Assembly: GCA_035295125.1 (NCBI GenBank)
Contig: DATGJP010000042.1
Location: 94,870-158,869 of the forward strand
DNA: 64,000 bases
Direction of reading: 5' to 3'
Origin: JAICMB01 sp035295125
Lineage (GTDB): Bacteria; Acidobacteriota; Terriglobia; Bryobacterales; Bryobacteraceae
Made by a program: the position numbers and the translations under genes. The notes under the pieces were generated by a model, which did no database searches, was not told the origin of the DNA, and saw nothing but the letters and a program-made list of their open reading frames with translations. This document shows positions 43,732 to 52,369 of this stretch, piece after piece (position 1 is the first letter of the stretch; every line of letters begins with the position of its first letter).

Positions 43732-44925
43732 TCAGATCACATCTGCAAAAGTTCTTCTCAGTTTATGAAACCATAGGTGACCCAGGAGAAATGTTACAAA
43801 CGAGATAATCCAGACGGCAAGTAATGGAGTTAGGGCCGGAGCTGAGTTTTCGAGGAAGATGGCCCGATAGCCTCGTACAAGCATGAATAGCGGATTCAGG
43901 CTGAGGATTTGAGTGGCGGCAGGCGACAGGCTGCTCTCGGGATAACAGATCGGGGTGATAAAAAACCAGAGCGTCAGAACGAAGCCCATGATCTGCGCGA
44001 GATCGCGCATGAAGACTCCGAGTGCGGCGAGAAACCAGCAAACTCCGAGCGTGAAGAGGAGTTGAGGCACGAGGAGGACCGGCAGCCAGGCAGCGGTAAG
44101 CGGGATGTGATGCCGCAGGCCGAGAAGCAGGCAGAGAAAAACGGCCAGCGCGAAAACTTCCGTTACGAGACCGGCAACGGCTTGATTCACGGGAAGTGTT
44201 TCGAGCGGGAACACCAGCTTCTTGACAAAATTGCGGTGTTCCAGAATGACTCCGGGGGAACGTCCGACGGGTTCGCTAAAAGCCAGCCAGGGGAGCATTC
44301 CGGCAAGGAAGTACAGAACGAAGCCGGCGGAGCTTCGGTCGGCCCCAAACCGCGTCCTCAGCACGACGCCGAATACGAAGTAATAAGTCAGCATCAGCAG
44401 CAGGGGGTTGAGGATGGTCCAGAAGACATCGCCGAAGGAGCCGCGATAACGGGCGAGGATGTCGCGCCGGACCATGGAGCGGATGAGCGCGCGGTTCCGC
44501 GTAACAGTTCGAATGGGGTAAGTAAAGACGCTGGGCAGGGCGCGGAAGAAGCCGCGGCGAAGCATTGCTCCACGTGTGGTCAGCTTCGTGTTGAGGACGC
44601 GTGCGTGTTCCGCGGCGACTTCGGCGTCGATAACCAGGAACTGCTTGCCTTGCGCATAGGCCCAGCCTTGGGCGGGATCGATGGGTGAAACGTAGACGCG
44701 GTAGCTCGCGGGCTCAGGTGGAAGCGAAATCTCGAGGTCGACGGGGACCGAATCACCGGGCGCCAGTTTCAGCCACTCGCCTTCCTGGATGAAGACGTTG
44801 GTATCGGGGTCGAAGAGCTGCCAGCCGATGCACTCGGCCTGCGCGGAGTTTTCCACGTCCAGGTGGATCGCGATAGCATGACCCCGCGCTTCGACGCGCA
44901 GGTTCCGGTAACCGGCGGCGTTCAT
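43732..44925 (-). CDS. ABC-2 type polysaccharide export permease with N-terminal beta domain (Wzm-like)
   Basis: 397 residues from the ATG at 44925 (TGATG overlap with the upstream gene); a GTG at 44940 is rejected. Residues about 1-110 form a beta-sandwich-like domain (IAIHLDVENSAQAECIGWQLFD, LPPEPASYRVYVSP) reminiscent of the glycan-binding domain usually found at the C-terminus of Wzt ATPases. Residues about 135-397 are a six-TM ABC-2 permease (VRRDILARYRGSFGDVFWTILNP, GVFMRDLAQIMGFVLTLWFFITPICYP). The fusion order is unusual. No ABC ATPase lies in the window. It probably exports a lipid-linked glycan made by the adjacent glycosyltransferases. Confidence 0.85.
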   Translation of the reverse strand: MNAAGYRNLRVEARGHAIAIHLDVENSAQAECIGWQLFDPDTNVFIQEGEWLKLAPGDSVPVDLEISLPPEPASYRVYVSPIDPAQGWAYAQGKQFLVIDAEVAAEHARVLNTKLTTRGAMLRRGFFRALPSVFTYPIRTVTRNRALIRSMVRRDILARYRGSFGDVFWTILNPLLLMLTYYFVFGVVLRTRFGADRSSAGFVLYFLAGMLPWLAFSEPVGRSPGVILEHRNFVKKLVFPLETLPVNQAVAGLVTEVFALAVFLCLLLGLRHHIPLTAAWLPVLLVPQLLFTLGVCWFLAALGVFMRDLAQIMGFVLTLWFFITPICYPESSLSPAATQILSLNPLFMLVRGYRAIFLENSAPALTPLLAVWIISFVTFLLGHLWFHKLRRTFADVI

Positions 44926-46940
44926 CAGTTGTACAGCCACTGAGGATAGCGCTCTCGGATAGGTCCCTTCTTGCGGCCGACGGCGTAGATCCCGTCGCCG
45001 CGGAGGTCCTTCGAGAGACGATACCGTTCAAGCAGGTGGAAAACCCATTGATGCTCGGGCCTCGGAGCGTCCAGGAATTCACCGGTTTCCAACAGTACCG
45101 TTTCAAAGCCGGCTTCGAGAAACAGGAGCATGATCTCTCGCGGCGTGTACTCGCGATTGTGACGCGCGTCAACGAAGCCGTCGCGTGCAGGGCGGATGTA
45201 GGCGGGGAAGAAGCCGGGATGATAGCCCTGAAGAATCGCCGAAATCGCCCGCAGGGAACCGATGTTGGGAGTGGTGAGAACCAGATGACCGCCGGGCTTC
45301 AGGGTGCGATTCACTTCGGACATCATGTGCATCGGGTCCTCGAAGAGATGCTCGATCAGCTCGCAACAGAGGATGGTGCTGAAATAGGCGTCGGCGTAGG
45401 GGAAGGAGTCTTTTTCGGCGTCGAAGAGCTCGATGTCGGTTTCGAAGGTTTCTCCTTCGCTGGAAGTGACGGATTTGTGGTCAATCTTGCCGAGTTTGCC
45501 GTAGTAGCAGGCGCGCACTTCGCCATAGCCCAGCTTGGTTTTGAGGGCGGGGGTGATTTGGAGGTACGAGCCCATTTCGAGAATTCGCTCTTCCGGTCCG
45601 CCAGGCGGCGTGATTTGGAGGGTTTTGGCCAGGCGGGTGAGGTGCTCGCCGATGTAGTTCTGCATGCCTTCGTCGGTGGCCCAGGATTGGATGTATTCGG
45701 GTTCGACCTGTGGCGCAGGCGGTTTCGCCTGCACGTTCTCGGGGAAGTCCAAAGGCAGGCTGAAGGCTTGCTCCACCTTTCCGGGCAATGCAGGAATTGA
45801 GTCGGTTTCGCCTGCGTAGGGCCGCGGGTGTAGAACGGAATCCAGAAAATCAACGTAGCGGTCGGCCACGGATGGCCAGTTGCATTCGCGCTCGACCCAG
45901 CGCTGCGCTTGCGACCCGAGTTTCTGCGCGATCTCCGGCCGGCTGACCAGTAGATTCAAGTATTCGAAAATGTGGTCTTCTTCCGACGCATCGACAGGCG
46001 TCTTGAGGCAAACATCGTCGGGCAGTTCGCAAAACGACCCAACATTGGAGACGACGACCGCTTTCCCAAGCCCCAGCGACCGCATCAGCGTGCCGGAATT
46101 CTCGCCTACGGTGGGGAATCGCAGGTTCAGGACGATGTCGCATGCGGCGATCAGGCCAACGAAGTCCTCGATCGGAGTGAAACCCATCACGCGGACGTGC
46201 GCGCCAAGATCCAGCGATTGGATGAGCGAGCCGAGGCACAACTCAGGATGCGGTTCGCCGACCAGAATCATCCTGATGTTGGGTTGAAAACGAATGAGTC
46301 GCCGGAGCGCGCGCAGCGACTCGGCGATGCGCTTGTAGGGCTTTAAGAAACCGAACGTGCCGATGAGTGGTGTAGTCTCGTCGAGGCCGAGGCGGTGACG
46401 GTAGGCCAGGCGGTCGGCCGTGGGAATCCAGGCGCCGTGGGGGATCTTCGCAATGGGGCCGGCGAAGCCTGCCTCGCGCACTTGCGTTGCGACACATTCG
46501 CTGTGCACCACGACGCCGCGTGAAAACTGGAGCAGGCGGCGCAGCATCGGCACGCCTTCGTAGTCGGGACCGACCTGGAGTGCTCGCACGCGCTGACCGA
46601 AAGCCAGTGCTGCGGGGCCGCCGTCGTATTCCAATTCGCGCAGGTAGGCGTCCCAATCGCCGCGCTTGATGGTGATCTCCGCGATCAGGTGATGCAGGTT
46701 TGCTTCGTGAATGACTACGACGCCCGGAAACTTAAGAGCGGCCTCGTAGCAGAAGTCGTGATAAGGATTGTTGCCGATCTGGTACAGCGCGACATCGAAA
46801 TCGGTCGGGTCGAAGAGTTCGGGCTTGGAAGTAAAAGTGGTGACTTCGGCGAGCCGTTTTAGTTCAGCGAGTAACGCAGCGGAATAATCCGCGATGCCAC
46901 TCTTAGCCGGCGGTAGTGGCGAAAAGAACGCAACCTTCAC
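44925..46940 (-). CDS. Glycosyltransferase family 4 / methyltransferase fusion
   Basis: 671 residues from GTG 46940 (4-base overlap with the DUF3108 gene). Residues 1-375 are a GT-B glycosyltransferase of the GT4 type (FFSPLPPAKSGIADYSAALL, GTFGFLKPYKRI, GENSGTLMRSLGLGKAVV). A low-complexity linker (about 376-425) follows, then a class I methyltransferase (about 445-610). The SAM loop is degenerate (ILEMGSYLQITP), while SFPYADAYFSTILCCELIEH and LKPGGHLVLTTPNI are normal. A chain-elongating transferase joined to a capping methyltransferase could end-modify the growing glycan, a known way to set chain length. That function is inference. Confidence 0.85.
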   Translation of the reverse strand: MKVAFFSPLPPAKSGIADYSAALLAELKRLAEVTTFTSKPELFDPTDFDVALYQIGNNPYHDFCYEAALKFPGVVVIHEANLHHLIAEITIKRGDWDAYLRELEYDGGPAALAFGQRVRALQVGPDYEGVPMLRRLLQFSRGVVVHSECVATQVREAGFAGPIAKIPHGAWIPTADRLAYRHRLGLDETTPLIGTFGFLKPYKRIAESLRALRRLIRFQPNIRMILVGEPHPELCLGSLIQSLDLGAHVRVMGFTPIEDFVGLIAACDIVLNLRFPTVGENSGTLMRSLGLGKAVVVSNVGSFCELPDDVCLKTPVDASEEDHIFEYLNLLVSRPEIAQKLGSQAQRWVERECNWPSVADRYVDFLDSVLHPRPYAGETDSIPALPGKVEQAFSLPLDFPENVQAKPPAPQVEPEYIQSWATDEGMQNYIGEHLTRLAKTLQITPPGGPEERILEMGSYLQITPALKTKLGYGEVRACYYGKLGKIDHKSVTSSEGETFETDIELFDAEKDSFPYADAYFSTILCCELIEHLFEDPMHMMSEVNRTLKPGGHLVLTTPNIGSLRAISAILQGYHPGFFPAYIRPARDGFVDARHNREYTPREIMLLFLEAGFETVLLETGEFLDAPRPEHQWVFHLLERYRLSKDLRGDGIYAVGRKKGPIRERYPQWLYN
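45715..45732. repeat. GCAGGCG inverted repeat inside the glycosyltransferase-methyltransferase linker
   Basis: GCAGGCG-GTTT-CGCCTGC forms a 7-bp perfect stem. Its right half GGTTTCGCCTGC recurs exactly at 45804-45815. Both lie in the linker between the two enzyme domains and are read in different frames, giving QAKP in one and AGET in the other. The coding linker thus seems to contain parts of an interspersed palindromic element. Confidence 0.55.
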
Positions 46941-47656
46941 CTCTCCAGTTCCATGGAGAACTTGATGCCGCCGACGGGCACGCGAACGAGTGCGGGTGTC
47001 CGCGCGGGGTCTTTCAGGAAAAAGACCTCGAAGCTCAAGTCTGACGAGGGGCCTTTCACGGAAGCGGTGAGGCGGTCGGCCTCGACATCCTTATCGGCTA
47101 CTTTGACGATCTGGGTCCCCGAGAACTCGAGTCGGGTCTCGTACCCGGAGCCGAAGAAGACCTTCTGCGGAGGGGGAAGGCGTCCCTGGCTCAGCTCCTT
47201 GCGAACGTAGAAGAGGTAATCAAGAGCGTCCTTGGCGCACGAAGCTGTACTAACTTCCGACTTGCCGCCGCCATTGACGGTTTCGCGGGCAGCCGTTTGC
47301 CTTTGCTGATCGAAGGACGTTTTCTCTTCCGTCTTCTTGTTGCCGTGGACAATATTCTTGTCGAACAGGACGGAGCAGAAATCCGCGTTGCCTTCAGAAT
47401 GGTACTTATCGGCTACGCGAAAGCCGGGAATTCCGGCGTCGATATTGAAATCGAATTCGTAGTGGCCCGACGATTTTGAGGTTTCAGTTTGGGTTGCAGT
47501 GACGCGCGAGCCGTGCAATGTGGCTTCTCCAAGGCTCAGGCCACTTGGCCAGTTGATCACGTAATGCAACTGCTCGCTGTCAAAAGAAGGCGCCGATGCC
47601 GGTAGAGCGAGTCCCGCTACGGCAGCGACTCCGAATGGCAGAATCCAATGTTTCAT
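46937..47656 (-). CDS. Secreted DUF3108-type protein
   Basis: 239 residues with signal peptide (MKHWILPFGVAAVAGLALPASA). The rest is beta-rich with the DUF3108 order: LHYVINWPSGLSLGEATL, a strand-turn region ending DKYHSEG, DALDYLFYVRKE and GGIKFSMELER. It is predicted to be periplasmic or outer-membrane-associated, with unknown function. The ATGA overlap with the upstream glycosyltransferase and the 4-base overlap with the downstream fusion put it firmly inside the polysaccharide operon, so a role in glycan export or assembly is plausible. Confidence 0.78.
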   Translation of the reverse strand: MKHWILPFGVAAVAGLALPASAPSFDSEQLHYVINWPSGLSLGEATLHGSRVTATQTETSKSSGHYEFDFNIDAGIPGFRVADKYHSEGNADFCSVLFDKNIVHGNKKTEEKTSFDQQRQTAARETVNGGGKSEVSTASCAKDALDYLFYVRKELSQGRLPPPQKVFFGSGYETRLEFSGTQIVKVADKDVEADRLTASVKGPSSDLSFEVFFLKDPARTPALVRVPVGGIKFSMELER

Positions 47657-48801
47657 ATTGCTGGTACCGAGCTGGCGACCTTGACGGCGGTTTGGGCCGC
47701 GCCCGCTACTTCATAATAGACCTCTAGTGTACGGCGTGCAGTGTCTTCCCAGGAATAATACGAGGCTCGTTGAATGCCGAGCCGCTCCATGCGGGAGCGG
47801 AGCTCAGCGTCGAGAAGCAGGTCGCGCATGGCGCGCACCATTTCGGTTGTGGAGCGCGGGTTGAATAAGAGAGCGCAGGAATCGGCAACCTCGGGCATGG
47901 CGGTAGTGTTGGAACAAGCCACTGCGCGGCCGCAGGCCATGGCTTCGAGAATGGGCAGACCAAACCCTTCGTACAGCGACGGATAAATGAACATGTCGCT
48001 GGCGCCGTAGAAATGTACCAGGTCCTCGTCGGAGACGAAGTCCATGAAATGAATGCGGGAGGACAATGGAGAAACTTTCGCGGCGGCGACCACGGTATTC
48101 GATCGCCAGGCGTGCTTTCCGACCAGCACCAGATGCTGCGGCAGCTCAGGATAAGTGCGAATCAGGTCTTCGAAGGCGCGAATTAACAGGATGTGATTCT
48201 TGCGCGGCTGCAGATCGCCGACGCTCAGGATAAACCGCGGCGGCAGACTATAGTGTTTGCTCAGCCGGCGGGCACAAAGCTCACGCGGCAGCGGCCGAAA
48301 AACGGGCGACACTCCGTTGGGGATCACGTCGACCTTGTCATCCGACAGTCCATAGGCGCGCAGAATGCACTCCTTCGAAAACTCGCTGGGAGTCAACACG
48401 CGGGCGGCTTTCTGCACGGTATGACGAACGGTGAGGCGGAGCTGCCTGGATCGGAACGGTGAGAAATACTCAGGATAGTCGAGGAAACTGATGTCGTGAA
48501 CGCTGACCACAATCGGCGTCCGGCAGAACACGGGTGCGGTGTACTGAACGTGCACCAATGAGGGGCGATCGCGAACGAGTTGCCGCGATAGTTCGAAACC
48601 CAAACGAAGCCACGGGCTCTCGGGCACGAGGCGTTTCTCGAATCGGCGGGGAACCACGGGGAAAGCGCTCTCTCGCGCGAGGTACGCGATAAATTCCGAT
48701 TCCCGGTCGAGAGAGCCGAAAGCAGTCAGTAAATTTCTTATGTATGTTTCATTACCCGTGAGATGCTGTCCGATTGCATGTGCATCGACAGAAAAGCGCA
48801 T
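47653..48801 (-). CDS. Glycosyltransferase family 4
   Basis: 382 residues, GT-B fold. The N-terminal domain begins MRFSVDAHAIGQHLTGNETYIRNL. The C-terminal nucleotide-sugar domain shows FILSVGDLQPRKNHILLIRAF, HFMDFVSDEDLVHFYGASD and the EGFGLPILEAMACG segment, whose two Glu (E-x7-E) are typical of retaining GT4 mannosyl- or rhamnosyltransferases. The donor and acceptor are unknown. Second of three stand-alone GT4 genes in the cluster. It overlaps the DUF3108 gene by 4 bases and follows the next GT4 gene by 20 bp. Confidence 0.87.
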   Translation of the reverse strand: MRFSVDAHAIGQHLTGNETYIRNLLTAFGSLDRESEFIAYLARESAFPVVPRRFEKRLVPESPWLRLGFELSRQLVRDRPSLVHVQYTAPVFCRTPIVVSVHDISFLDYPEYFSPFRSRQLRLTVRHTVQKAARVLTPSEFSKECILRAYGLSDDKVDVIPNGVSPVFRPLPRELCARRLSKHYSLPPRFILSVGDLQPRKNHILLIRAFEDLIRTYPELPQHLVLVGKHAWRSNTVVAAAKVSPLSSRIHFMDFVSDEDLVHFYGASDMFIYPSLYEGFGLPILEAMACGRAVACSNTTAMPEVADSCALLFNPRSTTEMVRAMRDLLLDAELRSRMERLGIQRASYYSWEDTARRTLEVYYEVAGAAQTAVKVASSVPAI

Positions 48802-48821
48802 GACCTAGTGTCCAGTATGCC

Positions 48822-50027
48822 CTACTCGGTACTAACCGTTCCACTCAGCAGCGGAGACAGGTCACGAGTGAGCATTTTCCATGCCACGTCCCAGGTGTAG
48901 CGAGACTCGTAGAGACGACGGCCTTTTTCGGCAAGCTGAGCTCGGGCTGCGGGCTCATCTAAAAGAAATGCAATGGCTTGTGCGAATTTCTCGGGTTCAT
49001 CCGCGATGAGTAAGTGCTCGCCCTCGGTATAGGACAAACCCTCGGCACCGATGCTTGTCGACACAACGGGTGTCCCAGCCGCCCACGCTTCGAGGATCTT
49101 GAACCGCGTTCCACTTCCCGCGAGCAGGGGGACTGCAGCTACCTGGGCTCCCGCGATCGTAGCGATCGAATCGTCCATCGGGCCGGTAAGCTGGATTCGG
49201 GAATCGTCGTTAACGATACTTGCGACCGCATCGGAGTTCTTCCCCGCGATGCGCCAAATCAGGCCGGGAAAGCGGCTGCGCAGTAATGGCCAGATCCTTT
49301 CTTTGAAGTAGGCGATAGCCGTGAGATTCGGCTGGTATTCGAGATTGCCGGTGAAAATGATGGCGTCGTCTCTCCGTTTTAGGGGACGCGGAACAAGAGG
49401 TAGCGCATTTGGATAGATGATTTTAGATGTCCCGCTGAGTAACTTTGAATCCGCCTCCGACGTAACGAGAAGAGCATCGTATTGTGGCAGCCATTTGTGC
49501 TCGAATTTCCGGCAGGCGGAAGCAAATCGTCTCAGCACCATGCCACGGAGTGAAGACTCTGTGGTGGCAAGACGTTCGTGCCAGGTAGATTCGATGTTAT
49601 GCACGTCGAGAACCGTAAGGCCAGAGTATGGCCGTAGCTGTTGGACGTAAGACGCGCACCAAATGTGTTCGACAATCGCAATGTCGTAACCCCCAGGATC
49701 GAGGCACGACGCGACCTGCGTCGAAAAACCCGAGAAGCGATCAATCAGAGGCGGACGATTGCGCAATAACCTCATCACGTTACGGGCTATACGCGATAGC
49801 GGATGTCTGGAGTGAAAAGGTAACTCTATGACCGAAACACGCCGTGCGATGCCGGGAGGAAAATCAGACGCTGGATTGGGCGAGCCCGGTTGGCGGAAGA
49901 CGATGATGTCGACCGTATAGTGTCGGTTAAGATACTGAAGCAGAGACGTTGACCGCAGTGCCCCGCCACCAACGGTGGGGAAAGGAGCTTCCGCGGACAG
50001 AAAAAGCGCCGGGGGTAACTGGCTCAT
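48822..50027 (-). CDS. Glycosyltransferase family 4
   Basis: 401 residues, GT-B fold. APFPTVGGGALRSTSLLQYL is the N-terminal acceptor-domain loop. DVHNIESTWHERL and LLVTSEADSKLL mark the hinge, and IIFTGNLEYQPNLTAIAYF and GTRFKILEAWAAGTPVVSTSIGAEGL the nucleotide-sugar domain. The E-x7-E pattern is altered: the first Glu is replaced in GSGTRFKILEAWAAG, as in the WcaI-like/exopolysaccharide subset. Part of the leftward polysaccharide operon. It is separated from the first GT4 gene by 102 bp of AT-richer sequence that may hold an internal promoter. Confidence 0.86.
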   Translation of the reverse strand: MSQLPPALFLSAEAPFPTVGGGALRSTSLLQYLNRHYTVDIIVFRQPGSPNPASDFPPGIARRVSVIELPFHSRHPLSRIARNVMRLLRNRPPLIDRFSGFSTQVASCLDPGGYDIAIVEHIWCASYVQQLRPYSGLTVLDVHNIESTWHERLATTESSLRGMVLRRFASACRKFEHKWLPQYDALLVTSEADSKLLSGTSKIIYPNALPLVPRPLKRRDDAIIFTGNLEYQPNLTAIAYFKERIWPLLRSRFPGLIWRIAGKNSDAVASIVNDDSRIQLTGPMDDSIATIAGAQVAAVPLLAGSGTRFKILEAWAAGTPVVSTSIGAEGLSYTEGEHLLIADEPEKFAQAIAFLLDEPAARAQLAEKGRRLYESRYTWDVAWKMLTRDLSPLLSGTVSTE

Positions 50028-50129
50028 GAGTGGCGTATTCTCTTACTCTCAGAGTGGTGTATTGAGACGAAAACTCTCAGTTTGTGGTGAGAGCGCGGAC
50101 GCGAAACCACGTATGTCTCGTTATACATA

Positions 50130-51200
50130 TCAGACATGACGGAATCGACGGATGGCTTCCTCATAGACGTCACGCATCCGGGTTGCTGTTTTCGTCCAGG
50201 AAAATTCCGAGGCTCGTCTGAGTCCTTTTCGTCGTAAATCTTCGAGCCATGGCGGTTCGGAGGCCGCCGAAGTCATAGCTTCAATCCAGGCCTGCGAATC
50301 ATCACTTGCGAGTTGGAGCGCTGCTCCGCCTGCGGTTTCCGAAATTGCGTTGTCTCGCGAGGTGATGACGGCGGCGCCACATTGCATTGCCTCGAGTACG
50401 GGCAACGCGAAACCCTCATAGTGGCTGGGATAGACGCACGCGAGGGCGCCGGAATAAAGATGCGGCAGTTCCTCGTCCGGCACTGGCCCCAGGTATTCCA
50501 GACCTGGCTCGGTATTGAGTGCGGGAAAATCTTCTCGCTTACGTCCAACCAACTTCAAATCAACCGGGACGAACCGTCTCACCTGGCGCCAGCAGCTAAT
50601 CAGCATCTGGAGATTTTTGCGCGGCTCCAGAGTGCCGACATATAAGAAATAACGCGTATCGGGGCGTTTAGTTGCGGAGGGGCGGAATGACGATGGCGCT
50701 GCCAGCGGCACTGCTACTACGCGGTCGGGTCTTAATCGAAAACGTTCCTGCACTTGCCGCCGTACTGTCTCACTGGGACAGACGATCATGGTGGCCAGCC
50801 CAAGCCGTAACAGAAGTGGCGTGCGATTACGTATTCGGTCGGCGGAACTATGCCACCTCGGATCGAGCCAGGGTGAGATATCGTGGACGGTCATTACGGT
50901 GGGCCTGATCCGCAAGTAGGGGACCGCAAAGTCAGTACCGTGGAAAACGTCGATATTGAGGCGCGAGAGTTCGCCTTGCAGGCCCCACAGCCACCAGCGC
51001 CGTTCTATAACGTTGCGCGGGCCACGTCCACAATGAACACTCTTGAACTCGGGTGCGGGATTAGGGAAGTCCTGGTCCGAGAGGAGCCATATTTCATCAC
51101 TTGGGAAGAGACCGGCCATGGCGCGAGTTAGCTCGGTGGTGTAGCGGAAGACACCCCCGGTTCTCACCGTGAGGGGTGTTGCATCGAGGGCGATGCGCAT
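50130..51200 (-). CDS. Glycosyltransferase family 4
   Basis: 356 residues from the ATG at 51200, which gives the standard MRIALDATPLTVRTGGV start; the frame extends to 51302 but those residues are not family-like. GT-B fold with GTDFAVPYLRIRPTVMTVHDIS, FLYVGTLEPRKNLQMLISCW and EGFALPVLEAMQCGAAVITS (E-x7-E present). Likely the first gene of the leftward polysaccharide cluster. It is divergent from the glucose-dehydrogenase-like gene with about 71 bp between. Confidence 0.87.
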   Translation of the reverse strand: MRIALDATPLTVRTGGVFRYTTELTRAMAGLFPSDEIWLLSDQDFPNPAPEFKSVHCGRGPRNVIERRWWLWGLQGELSRLNIDVFHGTDFAVPYLRIRPTVMTVHDISPWLDPRWHSSADRIRNRTPLLLRLGLATMIVCPSETVRRQVQERFRLRPDRVVAVPLAAPSSFRPSATKRPDTRYFLYVGTLEPRKNLQMLISCWRQVRRFVPVDLKLVGRKREDFPALNTEPGLEYLGPVPDEELPHLYSGALACVYPSHYEGFALPVLEAMQCGAAVITSRDNAISETAGGAALQLASDDSQAWIEAMTSAASEPPWLEDLRRKGLRRASEFSWTKTATRMRDVYEEAIRRFRHV

Positions 51201-51271
51201 CGTCTTCTTATTGAACCTTAGCGCGCGTCTAAAGGAGCGGTTCCTCAACGTGCGAGGTGTATTCTTACGAT

Positions 51272-52369
51272 ATGCGCGCCATCGCAGTGTTTCCCAAGTC
51301 AAGGCAGGTCCGTCTCATAGATCACCCAGAGCCTAAAATCGCTACACCGACTCAAACAAAAATTCGCATGTTGGATGTAGGGATTTGCGGGACCGACAAA
51401 GAGATTGTGTCGTTTCAGTATGGGACTCCTCCCGATGGATCGGACTATCTTGTTATCGGGCATGAGTCGCTTGGTGAGGTTGTTGAGGTCGGAAGCGGAG
51501 TTTCGAAGGTGCGAACCGGTGACCTGGTAGTAACCACAGTGCGTCGCCCTTGCGCCCATCCGGATTGCGTCGCTTGCCGGAGCGGCCGGCAGGACTTCTG
51601 TTACACCGGTGACTTTACGGAGCGGGGCATTAAACAGCAGCACGGCTACATGACGGAACTGGTGGTCGAGGAGGAGCTTTACCTGAATCCCGTTCCCGCC
51701 AATCTGCGAAAGGTGGGTGTCCTGGTAGAGCCGTTGACGATCGCGGAGAAGGGCCTTGCGCAATTGATGGAGATTCAGCAACGGCTGCCATGGTGGATGA
51801 AAAGCGGTCCGGCTCCCAAAGTGGTCGTGCTCGGGGCTGGACCGGTAGGGTTGCTCGGCGCCATGGCTTTCGTGGTAGCGGGCTTCGATGTGACCGTGTA
51901 CTCTCGAACGCAGTCGCACGAGGATAAGGACGACGTGGTCACAGCGATCGGAGCGAAGTTCATTCCCGCGGAGACGCACAATGTGGAGGAGATGGCGAAG
52001 GCTGTGGGACGAATCGACGTGGTGTACGAGGCGGTAGGCGCTTCAGGCCTGGCATTCGATGTCGTGAAGCAACTGGGTCCGAATGGGGTTTTCATATTCA
52101 CCGGAGTGCCGGGTAGGAAGGGTCCGATCGAGGTGGATACGGATCTCATCATGCGCGACATGGTTCTGGAGAATCAGTTGATTTATGGGACCGTCAATGC
52201 ACCTCCGGAAAGCTTCGCGGCGGCGATTCGCGATATGGGAACCTTCATGGAGCGATGGCCCGATGCCGTTGAAAAGATCATCACAGGGAGGTTCCCACTG
52301 GAACGTGCTTTGGAACCCTTACAGGGGAACACGGGCGGCATCAAGAACGTGGTTTCGGTTTCTCAATGA
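51272..52369 (+). CDS. Zinc-dependent dehydrogenase, glucose 1-dehydrogenase-like
   Basis: 365 residues from the ATG at 51272 (a GTG at 51257 is possible). Medium-chain MDR dehydrogenase. The catalytic zinc ligands are likely Cys39 (GICGTD), His64/Glu65 (GHESLGE) and Glu153 (LVEPLTIAEKG). The structural zinc site is Cys94, 99, 102 and 110. GAGPVGLLGAMA is the Rossmann nucleotide loop. The C-terminal region matches archaeal-type glucose dehydrogenases (Glu_dehyd_C), which oxidise aldoses with NAD(P). Its substrate here is not certain. It overlaps the KynB-like gene by 4 bases, so the two are one transcription unit. Confidence 0.85.
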   Translation: MRAIAVFPKSRQVRLIDHPEPKIATPTQTKIRMLDVGICGTDKEIVSFQYGTPPDGSDYLVIGHESLGEVVEVGSGVSKVRTGDLVVTTVRRPCAHPDCVACRSGRQDFCYTGDFTERGIKQQHGYMTELVVEEELYLNPVPANLRKVGVLVEPLTIAEKGLAQLMEIQQRLPWWMKSGPAPKVVVLGAGPVGLLGAMAFVVAGFDVTVYSRTQSHEDKDDVVTAIGAKFIPAETHNVEEMAKAVGRIDVVYEAVGASGLAFDVVKQLGPNGVFIFTGVPGRKGPIEVDTDLIMRDMVLENQLIYGTVNAPPESFAAAIRDMGTFMERWPDAVEKIITGRFPLERALEPLQGNTGGIKNVVSVSQ

